From Leptospira haakeii (GTDB lineage: Bacteria > Spirochaetota > Leptospiria > Leptospirales > Leptospiraceae), in contig NZ_NPEG01000001.1 in assembly GCF_002812045.1 (NCBI RefSeq), positions 620,001-684,000 of the forward strand: a DNA stretch of 64,000 nucleotides, written 5' to 3'. Position numbers and translations under genes: made by a program. The notes below the pieces were generated by a model. It worked only from the letters and a program-made list of their open reading frames with translations, was not told where the DNA came from and searched no databases. Position 1 is the stretch's first letter, and every line of letters starts with the position of its first letter. Positions 42,111 through 50,335 of the stretch are shown here, piece after piece.

Positions 42111-43007
42111 ATGGAAGAACCTAATTTTATAGCATTATCCCCTACTACCCGTAAAATCTTGGATCGTATGAAACAAGCGGTCTCTTCCGATCTACCCATT
42201 TTGTTTTTAGGAGAATCGGGGACCGGAAAAAGTTACTTAGGATATTTGTTCCATTCGTTCTGTAAAGATAGGTTTCCTCAATACCAAGTTTTTGATTTTT
42301 CAGTTTCCGAGTCGGAAGAAGAGACTTCCGAGATCTTCTCTAAGTTAGACGGAAAAGCTGGAGTTATAATCTTTTTAGAAGCCTTTTCAAATCTAAATCC
42401 TAGTTTTCAGGTACAACTTTTACAAAAGATACGGAATGAAAAAGGGAAGAATAGATACTTACTTTCTGATCAGCCCGATCTTACCGATAAAGTGAAGTCC
42501 GGTAGATTACAAGAATCCCTATTGACTGAGATACAAACCCTTCAGGTTAAAATTCCTACATTAAGAGATAGAAAAGAAGATATTCCTCCACTGACTCGTT
42601 TCTTCCTGGATCTGATTGGTAAAAGATATAATCGCAAAAATATTAAAATTTCTGAAAAGTTAGGAAAGTTTCTATTAGAATATGATTATCCGGGTAATCT
42701 TCATCAGCTAAAAAATCTTTTGGAAGCAATGGTCTCCATGCATAATGTGAAGACTCTGGATACAAAACATCTTCCTCCGGAATTATTCGAAACAGGATAC
42801 AAACAGAACGATAATCTTACAGTTCGTACTGGAATTCCACTTAGGGATTATGAAAGAGAAATTATCAGACGGAATTTGATCTTAGTAAATGGAAACAGGG
42901 AAAAGGCAGCTAGAATATTAGGGATTTCCGAAAGAACAATTTATAGAAAGATCACCGAGTTCGAATTGTTCGATTCCGAGGATGGAAAAAATCCTCCATC
43001 TTCCTGA
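42111..43007 (+). CDS. AAA+ protein with Fis-type HTH, bEBP-like but lacking GAFTGA
   Basis: A 298-residue protein resembling the central and C-terminal parts of sigma-54 activators. Walker A FLGESGTGKSYLG is present. The Walker B region reads IIFLEAFSNLNPSF (Asp replaced), the GAFTGA loop that contacts sigma-54 is absent, and LRDRKEDIPPL with the arginine-finger region is kept. A C-terminal Fis HTH follows: NREKAARILGISERTIYRKI. It may bind DNA without activating sigma-54. Its last 56 bp overlap the 3' end of holA on the other strand. Confidence 0.72.
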   Translation: MEEPNFIALSPTTRKILDRMKQAVSSDLPILFLGESGTGKSYLGYLFHSFCKDRFPQYQVFDFSVSESEEETSEIFSKLDGKAGVIIFLEAFSNLNPSFQVQLLQKIRNEKGKNRYLLSDQPDLTDKVKSGRLQESLLTEIQTLQVKIPTLRDRKEDIPPLTRFFLDLIGKRYNRKNIKISEKLGKFLLEYDYPGNLHQLKNLLEAMVSMHNVKTLDTKHLPPELFETGYKQNDNLTVRTGIPLRDYEREIIRRNLILVNGNREKAARILGISERTIYRKITEFELFDSEDGKNPPSS

Positions 43008-44055
43008 AGAAATAGTACACAGTTTCTTCTTTTTCAGAACCTGTTTTGATCTTTTGGTTCATTTCCAATAAGAATTCATACAATTCTTTAATTTCCAGAT
43101 CGTTAAACGCTGAGCTTTCTTTCCTAAGTCTTTTGAAAGTATGATTCTTTCTGGCTGGAGAATAAGCTCCGATCCCAAGTAAGTCAGATTGTTCTTTTTC
43201 ACTTAGAACCTTGTCATACATTCTCAGAATAATTTTATAAATCCTTAATTTATCTAAATGGTCTTTCACTAAGGAAAGAAAAATAAGAAGTGAGTCCTTA
43301 CCTATTTTGAATTTTGAAAATTCTCTGGAGAATCTTCCATAATCCTTTTCGAAAAAATAATCCACAATCTCGGAGGAACTGAATTCCGAACTTTGGAATA
43401 ATACTTCTTTTAGATCTGCAAGATTGAAACTTTTTTTGCCTAAGTATAATTTCAGTTTTTCTAAGTTCTTTAAGTAAGCACCTGCACTTGGATTTACTTT
43501 GAGCAAAAATTCTTCTTCTGCTTCGTCGTCCAATTTAACTTCTACTTCTTTAGAGGCTCTTAAGAAGGCTTCTTTTCTTTTATCAGGGAATATCTTAGAA
43601 GATTTAAAATGAGAGACCTTATCTCCGAATATGGAAACCAATTCTTTGGGAAGGTCCCAATGATCATAATGGATCAGGATTTTTACCGTTTCAGGAACTG
43701 AAAAAGATTTAGGAGAAGTTTTGGATTTTGTTTTTCCAAGCCACGGCTTGAAGAATGTAACACCTGATTTGATTATAAATAATTTCTGGGCCGCGAACAT
43801 GTCTAGGTTTCCGGCTTCGTTCTGAAAATTCTCTAAATCTCCCGGCTCTGCAACGAATACTACGATCTCATAAGGATCCGCACTTTTTTTATAAGCGGCT
43901 TTGTACAGATCACTGACCACACCGAATTCGTAAGAATCCTGAGAGACCACAAATAGGATCTGGGGTAATGACTCCAGGCTGGGTTTGGTCTTGTGTAGAA
44001 AATCGATCAGATTCTCATAAGAATTCGCAACTTTGGTATCGGCCACGGAAATCAT
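42952..44055 (-). CDS. holA: DNA polymerase III subunit delta (HolA-like)
   Basis: A 367-residue clamp-loader delta protein. The N-terminal part LFVVSQDSYEFGVVSDLYKAAY and QKLFIIKSG fit the family's AAA+-like fold. The C-terminus LLGIGAYSPARKNHTFKRLRK and LLEMNQKIKTGSEKEE is the typical HolA C-terminal helix region with the KTG motif. Divergence is high, as usual for HolA. It overlaps the convergent AAA+/Fis gene by 56 bp. Confidence 0.75.
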   Translation of the reverse strand: MISVADTKVANSYENLIDFLHKTKPSLESLPQILFVVSQDSYEFGVVSDLYKAAYKKSADPYEIVVFVAEPGDLENFQNEAGNLDMFAAQKLFIIKSGVTFFKPWLGKTKSKTSPKSFSVPETVKILIHYDHWDLPKELVSIFGDKVSHFKSSKIFPDKRKEAFLRASKEVEVKLDDEAEEEFLLKVNPSAGAYLKNLEKLKLYLGKKSFNLADLKEVLFQSSEFSSSEIVDYFFEKDYGRFSREFSKFKIGKDSLLIFLSLVKDHLDKLRIYKIILRMYDKVLSEKEQSDLLGIGAYSPARKNHTFKRLRKESSAFNDLEIKELYEFLLEMNQKIKTGSEKEETVYYFFRKMEDFFHPRNRTIRTR

Positions 44056-44151
44056 CCTGGAAGGATTTCGCAGTTAGTCAAGCGGATGATCCGATTCTTT
44101 TCCTAAAGTAAATCCGATATTTTTCCGATCTTTTAGCTAGGTTTAGGCTAA

Positions 44152-44373
44152 ATGAGAATCAGCGACGGCGTACAGAGAATTTCTGCTCAAGAAGATTATC
44201 TTACTTATATCAAGCCGATCTTGAATCAGTCTAGGGTTCCCGCAATTGAGCCAATTCGCCAAAGGGACTTCTCTGACTTACGAAAATCTCTAAAACTTTA
44301 TGGCCCGGAAGGAAGTTCTGCACCCCAGGAATCTTCCACATCTAAAGGTCGATTTCTAGATCTTTACGTTTAA
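44152..44373 (+). CDS. Small conserved-looking hypothetical protein, 73 aa
   Basis: A 73-residue protein, MRISDGVQRISAQEDYLTYIKPILN..., with a polar, Ser-rich tail and no membrane segment. A plain ATG with a weak SD. Upstream of it is the divergent holA start. It does not match any family I recognise. The frame is complete and its codon use resembles the neighbours. Confidence 0.5.
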   Translation: MRISDGVQRISAQEDYLTYIKPILNQSRVPAIEPIRQRDFSDLRKSLKLYGPEGSSAPQESSTSKGRFLDLYV

Positions 44374-44395
44374 TTCCCCCTCTTCCATTCAATAA

Positions 44396-44950
44396 TCAAA
44401 GAAACCTGCTCCAAAGAGTGTGGTATAAGAAAAATTTGCGGATCGGAAAGCCTAAGATATTCGAATAAGATCCTTGGAAATTTTTCGCAGGAGAATTCGA
44501 ATCTTGGATCCCATATGATCCTGCTTTGTCGTAAGGTTTGCAAATTTTAATATATTCTAAAATTTCAGATTCCTTCCAAGAATAGAATTCCACTTCAGAA
44601 ACATCATACTCGAAAATTTTTTCGTTCTTAGTCATGATACCAAGCCCTGAATACACTTGGTGTGTGTTTCCGGAAAGTTCTGAGATCATGTAAAATGCTT
44701 CCGATTCATCTGAGGGTTTTTGGAGGATCTTATTTTGAAAAACTACAATTGTATCTGAGGCTAAGATTACATCTTCCGAATCATCTGGTGTTGGTCCGAG
44801 CTTTGCTAAGGTCACTCTTTCCAAATAACGAACAGGTGTTTCTTCATGAAGACTAGTTTCGTCTATGGGCAGTGGTAGGATTTGGAAATGTAATCCTAAG
44901 GACTGTAAGATCTCTTTTCTTCTAGGAGATTGGGATCTCAGAATAAGCAT
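44396..44950 (-). CDS. maf: Maf-type nucleoside triphosphate pyrophosphatase
   Basis: House-cleaning pyrophosphatase of 184 aa: ILRSQSPRRKEIL phosphate loop, ASDTIVVFQ catalytic Asp, and DKAGSYGIQDS. It may hydrolyse dTTP/UTP or modified NTPs; the Maf/YhdE versus YceF subfamily is not clear. Divergent from the exported coiled-coil-like gene starting at 45023. Confidence 0.9.
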   Translation of the reverse strand: MLILRSQSPRRKEILQSLGLHFQILPLPIDETSLHEETPVRYLERVTLAKLGPTPDDSEDVILASDTIVVFQNKILQKPSDESEAFYMISELSGNTHQVYSGLGIMTKNEKIFEYDVSEVEFYSWKESEILEYIKICKPYDKAGSYGIQDSNSPAKNFQGSYSNILGFPIRKFFLYHTLWSRFL

Positions 44951-45022
44951 ATATCCATCCTGAAAGAAAAGCCTTGCCAGACACTCCTTTTCCCGGTATC
45001 AATGTTCGCACGGATCGAACCA

Positions 45023-45901
45023 ATGAATTTATTTTTTAGATCATTCTTCTCTATACGCACCCAAGTTTCGGTAATTCTTGTCTCACTAGTGGCTTTCACT
45101 TCTTCTTATTCCCAGGAAGCTAAAAAAGTTGCACCTAACGATAGTCCGGAGACCAAACCGACTAACTCAAATGTAGATCCAAAATCTAGAGCGTATTCTT
45201 TGCGTAAAAAATCTTGGATATCTTTACGATATCTTAGGACTAGTCTTTTAAATTTTGGAAAGAAGTCGGACTGGGACACTTGCCTTGCGGATTATTCAAA
45301 GGCAGAATCTTCTTTTCAAAGGGGAGAATGGGAACCAGCAGGAAACCAATTCCAAACTTTAAAAACTAAATTGGATCAACTTGCAGAAGCTCAGGCAAAA
45401 GAAGTCTTCAATCGTTCTGATGCATTGGAGAAGGATATCCAACCTAAGGTTGTGGATCTGAAACTGAATACGGAAGCACCGGGAAAACAATATATTCCCG
45501 TTATGGAAAAACATCTTCAGATTTATAGGGATACTTGGCAGGCTGCTAAATTAGAAAGAGAGATAGGAAATCAAGGACAGAATTTATATTTTGCTAAACA
45601 AGGCTTATTGCAACTTTATAAGGCAAAAATCCTTCTGGAAAAATCCAAAGAAGGAAAATTGGAATCCGAAGAGAAACTTACTAAAAATAAAGTTTTGGAA
45701 ACGGACTATTTAACTCCTGAGGAAGTAAAATACTGGGACGATTGTTTGGAAGTTTTGAACGAATCAGAAGAGAAAAATCGCCAGAAAGAAAAACAGGCAA
45801 TTATAAGTGTCTATCAATCTAGAACCGGTAAAAAACCGGGAGATGGTAAGAATACTAGCACTTCAACAAATCCGCCTGCAAATGGCGAAGGTAAAAAGTA
45901 A
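45023..45901 (+). CDS. Exported helical protein of unknown function
   Basis: A 292-residue protein with a signal peptide (MNLFFRSFFSIRTQVSVILVSLVAFTSSYSQ). The mature part is rich in charged helices (KAESSFQRGEWEPAGNQFQTLKTKL; LEREIGNQGQNLYFAKQGLLQL), suggesting a TPR-like or coiled-coil fold. Start placed at ATG 45023, just before the signal; upstream in-frame starts at 45002 and 44930 would place a long hydrophilic stretch before it. No enzymatic motif. Same-strand cluster with the next lipoprotein. Confidence 0.6.
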   Translation: MNLFFRSFFSIRTQVSVILVSLVAFTSSYSQEAKKVAPNDSPETKPTNSNVDPKSRAYSLRKKSWISLRYLRTSLLNFGKKSDWDTCLADYSKAESSFQRGEWEPAGNQFQTLKTKLDQLAEAQAKEVFNRSDALEKDIQPKVVDLKLNTEAPGKQYIPVMEKHLQIYRDTWQAAKLEREIGNQGQNLYFAKQGLLQLYKAKILLEKSKEGKLESEEKLTKNKVLETDYLTPEEVKYWDDCLEVLNESEEKNRQKEKQAIISVYQSRTGKKPGDGKNTSTSTNPPANGEGKK

Positions 45902-45940
45902 GGGCCTTTCGGATTTTCTTTCCGAATATAAGAATAGAAT

Positions 45941-46444
45941 ATGAAATTATTTAAAATTATCTTCCTTCTATTCTTTCTTACTTCAGTTTCCTGCAGAGGT
46001 TTCAATCTACAAAATTTTAAAAATCATACTTTTGAAAACACATGCGATTGGTTCGATATATTCTGTGATAAGATTGTAGTAAATCCAGATCTTTCCGACT
46101 GCGATCCGTTTCATGAAGAATACGAAGGATATTCTCATTATATAGATCGTGGTGTTCTAAAGAACGATTATAAGATAGAAGAAGAAGCCAAACTGGAAAA
46201 GGAACCTCACGATCCAACAGAGCCAGTGCCTAAGAAAAAAGAAAAGATCAAGGCAACCAATACGGATTATGGAAATAACATGAGAATAGATTCCAAAAAA
46301 CTATTTGAAAGATATGATATTTCCGCCGGAAGAAGATCCGACAAAGATAGATCTAAACATCCTTGCGGTGTATTACAAAATGGCAGCAAACCTAAAGTGT
46401 ATTATTCGGAACCTAAAACTACCGACAAGGGAGGAGAATTTTGA
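45941..46444 (+). CDS. Small lipoprotein
   Basis: A 167-residue protein with lipobox TSVSC after MKLFKIIFLLFFL. The mature chain has several Cys (ENTCDWFDIFCDK, LSDCDPF, HPCGVLQ) and a Lys/Glu-rich centre. The stop overlaps the TTG start of the SDR gene by 4 bp. No named family recognised. Confidence 0.6.
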   Translation: MKLFKIIFLLFFLTSVSCRGFNLQNFKNHTFENTCDWFDIFCDKIVVNPDLSDCDPFHEEYEGYSHYIDRGVLKNDYKIEEEAKLEKEPHDPTEPVPKKKEKIKATNTDYGNNMRIDSKKLFERYDISAGRRSDKDRSKHPCGVLQNGSKPKVYYSEPKTTDKGGEF

Positions 46445-47184
46445 AAAACGTATTCGATTTAACAGGTAAATCAGTATTAGTAACGGGAGCAACTAGGGGG
46501 ATCGGAAGACAGATCGCTCAGGGATTTTTGGACGCAGGTGCAACAGTATATGGAACTGGATCTTCTTCCGAGTCCATTAAACGTTTAGAAGGATCCGGCA
46601 TCGAAGCATTTGCAGCTGATATTCGCCAACCTGGAGCAATGGATTCTATCATTGAAACATTGAGCAAAAAACACGGTAAGTTGGACGTGCTTGTAAATAA
46701 TGCAGGAGTAGCTACCAACCTACCTGCTGGCTTTTTTAAAGAAGAAGACATACAAAATGTGACACAAACCAATTTTGTGGGAGTGTTTCGTGCGAGTCAG
46801 GCATACTATAAAATACATAAGAAAAAAGGCGGGAACATTATCAATATCGCCTCAGTCCTAGGTATGGTCGGCACTAAATTTGCGTCCGTATATTGCGGAA
46901 CAAAAGGTGCAGTAATTAATATGACCAAAGCCCTCGCGGTAGAATGGGCAGGTTCCGGATACAGAGTAAACGCGATCTGTCCGGGATTTATTGATACGGA
47001 CATGACGGAGATGATCAAAGAAAGACCCGAAGTATTAGAGCAAATGAAAGCAAGGATCCCGATGTCTAGATTAGGCAGACCGGAAGATCTTGCAGGAGCG
47101 GCAGTCTTCTTAGCTTCCGATGCAGCGGCTTACGTTACTGGTCAGACCATCGTCGTGGACGGAGGTGTTACTTCCGGTATATGA
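46441..47184 (+). CDS. SDR-family oxidoreductase (FabG-like)
   Basis: A 247-residue Rossmann enzyme: VTGATRGIGRQIA (NAD(P) binding), NNAGVATN, and the catalytic YCGTK (Tyr-x-x-x-Lys). TTG start is favoured by a strong GGAGGAGAA SD. Overlaps the next gene by ATGA. A 3-oxoacyl-ACP reductase role is possible, but other SDR substrates fit as well. Confidence 0.85.
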   Translation: MKNVFDLTGKSVLVTGATRGIGRQIAQGFLDAGATVYGTGSSSESIKRLEGSGIEAFAADIRQPGAMDSIIETLSKKHGKLDVLVNNAGVATNLPAGFFKEEDIQNVTQTNFVGVFRASQAYYKIHKKKGGNIINIASVLGMVGTKFASVYCGTKGAVINMTKALAVEWAGSGYRVNAICPGFIDTDMTEMIKERPEVLEQMKARIPMSRLGRPEDLAGAAVFLASDAAAYVTGQTIVVDGGVTSGI

Positions 47185-47798
47185 TATTAGAATTACATCC
47201 CCAAAATCCTGAAAAGAGGATCCTCGGACAAATTTCCAAAAAATTATCCGAGGGAGGGGTGTATGTATTTCCTACTGATACAGTTTACGGTTTGATTGCA
47301 GACTCTCAATCTCATGCTGGAGTCGAAAAATTATACAAACTGAAAAATATCTCTAAGAACCAACCTCTGTCTCTTCTTTGCGCAGATATTTCTACCGCAT
47401 CTAACTATATGGAACAACTTTCCAATGAAGCGTTCCGTTTGATGAAAAGAATTACTCCTGGACCGTATACGTTCGTAGTTAAGGCGAATAAACATCTTCC
47501 TAGAGTTTCTTTCTCGAATCAAAAAGATAAGAATATAGGGATAAGGATTCCCGATTCAAAATATCTACAGACTCTGTTGGAGCTCCATCCAAATCCTCTT
47601 ACTTCTACTTCGGTATTTTTCAAAGATGAGTTCGTGACCGACGTGGACATGATCGAAAAAGAATACGGTAACAAAGTGGATGGGATCTTAGATGGAGGAA
47701 TCCTAGAGCTCGAATTATCTACCATTCTTGATTGCACAGGAGATGGAATTTCCATCTTAAGAGAAGGCAAGGGAATGGAAAAGATCAACTCATTATAA
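47181..47798 (+). CDS. YrdC/Sua5-domain protein, likely threonylcarbamoyl-AMP synthase-like
   Basis: A 205-residue YrdC-fold protein: GGVYVFPTDTVYGLIADSQS and a KNISKNQPLSLLC KRxxxKPL-like motif. These make it a candidate first enzyme of t6A tRNA modification, and tsaE/tsaB lie elsewhere in the window. The substitutions in the KxR motif place it nearer the YciO group, whose function is less sure. Co-translated with the SDR gene. Confidence 0.75.
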   Translation: MILELHPQNPEKRILGQISKKLSEGGVYVFPTDTVYGLIADSQSHAGVEKLYKLKNISKNQPLSLLCADISTASNYMEQLSNEAFRLMKRITPGPYTFVVKANKHLPRVSFSNQKDKNIGIRIPDSKYLQTLLELHPNPLTSTSVFFKDEFVTDVDMIEKEYGNKVDGILDGGILELELSTILDCTGDGISILREGKGMEKINSL

Positions 47799-47813
47799 TC
47801 CCTGGAGGCAATC

Positions 47814-48803
47814 ATGCAGAAAAGACAATTGGGAAAGATAGGCCCACTCGTATCCGAACAAGGATTGGGGTGTATGGGAATGTCTGATTTTTACGGAAAG
47901 ACAGATGATACTGAATCCATTGCAACTATACATCGTGCGATAGAGCTGGGAGTTACATTATTCGACACAGCAGATATGTATGGCCCTCATATAAATGAAG
48001 AACTTTTAGGAAAAGCGATCAAAGGCAAAAGAGATCGAGTAGTGATTGCCACTAAGTTCGGGATCGTGAGAGATCCTAATGATCCTTATAAAAGAGGATA
48101 CAATGGAAAACCTGAATATGTGAAACAAGCCTGCGAAGGAAGTTTGAAACGTTTAGGTGTAGATACGATCGATCTATATTATCAACACAGAGTAGATCCA
48201 GATACTCCTATCGAAGAAACTATAGGAGCAATGGCGGATTTAGTAAAACAGGGAAAAGTAAAGTATATAGGAATTTCTGAAGCTGGAATTGATACAATCA
48301 AAAGAGCCGCTAAGGTTCATCCTATTTCAGCATTACAAACCGAATATTCTCTTTGGACCAGAGATCCGGAAGATGGTATCTTACAAACTTGTAGAGATCT
48401 TGGAATCGGATTCGTGGCTTATAGCCCCCTCGGCCGTGGATTTTTAACAGGACAGATCCAGAAATTTGAAGATCTTGATCCAACAGATTTTAGAAGAAAT
48501 TCACCTCGTTTCCAAGGAGAGAATTTCCAAAAAAATTTAGAGTTAGTAGCTAAGATAAAAGAGATCGCTAACGAAAAATCTGTCACTGCGGGTCAACTTG
48601 CTTTAGCTTGGGTTCTTGCTCAAGGAGAGGATATAGTCCCGATTGCTGGTACCAAAAGACGTAAATATCTGGAAGAGAATATCGGGGGAAGTTCTGTCAA
48701 ATTATCCAAAGAAGATTTGGACAGGATCAATTCGGTCGCACCTAAAGATGCAGCAGCCGGACTACGTTATCCGGCCACTAGTATGGGTTCTATAGGAAGA
48801 TAA
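47814..48803 (+). CDS. Aldo/keto reductase
   Basis: A 329-residue TIM-barrel NADPH reductase: [28 protein letters not shown] (catalytic Asp and Tyr), VIATKFGI (Lys), YYQHRVDP (His), and [14 protein letters not shown] (NADPH loop). It resembles the AKR11/AKR13 groups. GGAGG SD 6-7 nt before ATG. Natural substrate unknown. Fully intact. Confidence 0.92.
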   Translation: MQKRQLGKIGPLVSEQGLGCMGMSDFYGKTDDTESIATIHRAIELGVTLFDTADMYGPHINEELLGKAIKGKRDRVVIATKFGIVRDPNDPYKRGYNGKPEYVKQACEGSLKRLGVDTIDLYYQHRVDPDTPIEETIGAMADLVKQGKVKYIGISEAGIDTIKRAAKVHPISALQTEYSLWTRDPEDGILQTCRDLGIGFVAYSPLGRGFLTGQIQKFEDLDPTDFRRNSPRFQGENFQKNLELVAKIKEIANEKSVTAGQLALAWVLAQGEDIVPIAGTKRRKYLEENIGGSSVKLSKEDLDRINSVAPKDAAAGLRYPATSMGSIGR

Positions 48804-48816
48804 TTGGTGGGAAGGT

Positions 48817-49179
48817 CTATTTAGTTTTTAAAGTGGCCTTCCATTCTTCTTCTTTAAAACCTACTAGTCCGAAATTTTCCCCTAAGACAAAAGGTCTTTT
48901 TACCAGGTTTCCATTCCCGGAAAGTAGTTCGAACTGCTCATCCAGGCTCATCTTGGAAAGTTTGTCCTTAAGACCTAGTTCTTTGTAATCTCCACCGGAA
49001 GTATTGAATAATCTTTTGGAGTCTCCACCCACATACCCAAGCATTTTTTTGAGTTCCGTTTTGGTTGGAGGGGTTTCTCGGATTGCTTTCTTGTCGAAGT
49101 CGATCTTTTTTCCTTCCAGGAATTTTAGGGCGTTTCTGCATGTGCTACAGTTTTTGTATTCGTAAACTTTCAGTTTCAC
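48817..49179 (-). CDS. ArsC/Spx-family thioredoxin-fold protein
   Basis: A 120-residue protein with the CxxC-type active site YKNCSTCRNALKFLE. It has the ArsC-family motif RxxP-like KRPFVLGENFGLVGF near the C-terminus. GTG 49179 is chosen because AGGAG lies 8 nt upstream; a longer TTG-start reading (49212) has no SD and would add 11 residues. Homologues include arsenate reductase, Spx and YffB; which activity applies is not decidable. Confidence 0.82.
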   Translation of the reverse strand: MKLKVYEYKNCSTCRNALKFLEGKKIDFDKKAIRETPPTKTELKKMLGYVGGDSKRLFNTSGGDYKELGLKDKLSKMSLDEQFELLSGNGNLVKRPFVLGENFGLVGFKEEEWKATLKTK

Positions 49180-49312
49180 GGTTGGATCTCCTACAAAGCT
49201 TTCCCTTCCCAAATTCGGAATTTATGTCGTCTTTGCAAGTAGGAACCGACAAAAAAACTTTACCTTGAAAATGGAAAGTTTTGCCGATAGTATTCCTTAG
49301 GACGCGCTCAAA

Positions 49313-50326
49313 GTGCTGAATAAAAAGACCTCTCTAACCGGAAGACAAAAAGCGGCCATTTTTCTAATCGCCGTAGGGTCCGACGTATCTTCGGAAATTT
49401 TCAAACATCTACGTGAAGACGAGATCGAACAGATCACGTTTGAGATCGCACGTTTAGATAAGATCACTCCGGAGGATAAGGAGAAGGTCCTCGTAGAATT
49501 CAACGAGCTTATGATGGCTCAGGAATTCATCTCGAACGGAGGTATCGACTTCGCTCGGGGACTATTAGAGAAAGCTCTTGGTAACCAGAAAGCGATCGAT
49601 ATTATCAATCGACTTACTTCGAGTTTACAGGTTCGCCCTTTCGACTTTATTCGTAGAACTGACCCTCAGCACTTATTAAACTTTATCCAGAATGAGCACC
49701 CTCAAACAATTGCATTAATTTTATCCTATTTAGATCCTCAGAAAGCATCTAGCATTCTATCCGGTTTGCCTCATACCATTCAGGCAGAAGTTGCAAAAAG
49801 GATCGCTACCATGGACCGGGTTTCTCCGGACGTTCTTCGAGAAGTGGAGAGGGTATTAGAAAGAAAACTTTCTACATTGGCGAGTGAGGATTATACCTCT
49901 GCCGGTGGTATCGATTCAGTAGTGGAAATTTTGAACCTTGTGGACAGGGGAACTGAGAAAACAATCATCGAAGCTCTGGAAGAGGAAGATCCGGAACTCG
50001 CGGAAGAGATCAAAAAGAGAATGTTCGTATTCGAGGATATCGTACTACTCGACGACCGCGCGATCCAAAAAGTATTGAGAGAAGTAGACAACTCAGATCT
50101 TGCTAAAGCTCTCAAATCTGTGGACACAGAAGTTCAGGAAAAAATCTTTAAGAACATGTCCAAACGTGCAGCGAACCTGCTCCGAGAGGATATGGACTTC
50201 ATGGGACCAATTCGTATTAAAGACGTGGAAGACGCTCAGCAAAAAATCGTTAACATTATACGTAAGCTGGAAGAATCCGGAGACATCGTTGTCGCACGTG
50301 CTGGCGAAGACGAACTCGTTATGTGA
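49313..50326 (+). CDS. fliG: Flagellar motor switch protein FliG
   Basis: A 337-residue rotor protein. GRQKAAIFLIAVGSDVSSEIF opens the N-domain, EHPQTIALILSYLDPQKAS is the middle-domain EHPQ motif, and the C-terminal torque domain MFVFEDIVLLDDRAIQKVLREVD with MSKRAANLLREDMDFMGP is complete, with its charged residues. GTG start with a distant AGGA. The stop TGA is followed within 10 bp by the cyclase gene, probably in one transcript. Leptospira have more than one fliG. Confidence 0.95.
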   Translation: MLNKKTSLTGRQKAAIFLIAVGSDVSSEIFKHLREDEIEQITFEIARLDKITPEDKEKVLVEFNELMMAQEFISNGGIDFARGLLEKALGNQKAIDIINRLTSSLQVRPFDFIRRTDPQHLLNFIQNEHPQTIALILSYLDPQKASSILSGLPHTIQAEVAKRIATMDRVSPDVLREVERVLERKLSTLASEDYTSAGGIDSVVEILNLVDRGTEKTIIEALEEEDPELAEEIKKRMFVFEDIVLLDDRAIQKVLREVDNSDLAKALKSVDTEVQEKIFKNMSKRAANLLREDMDFMGPIRIKDVEDAQQKIVNIIRKLEESGDIVVARAGEDELVM

Positions 50327-50335
50327 GGTCCGAAC

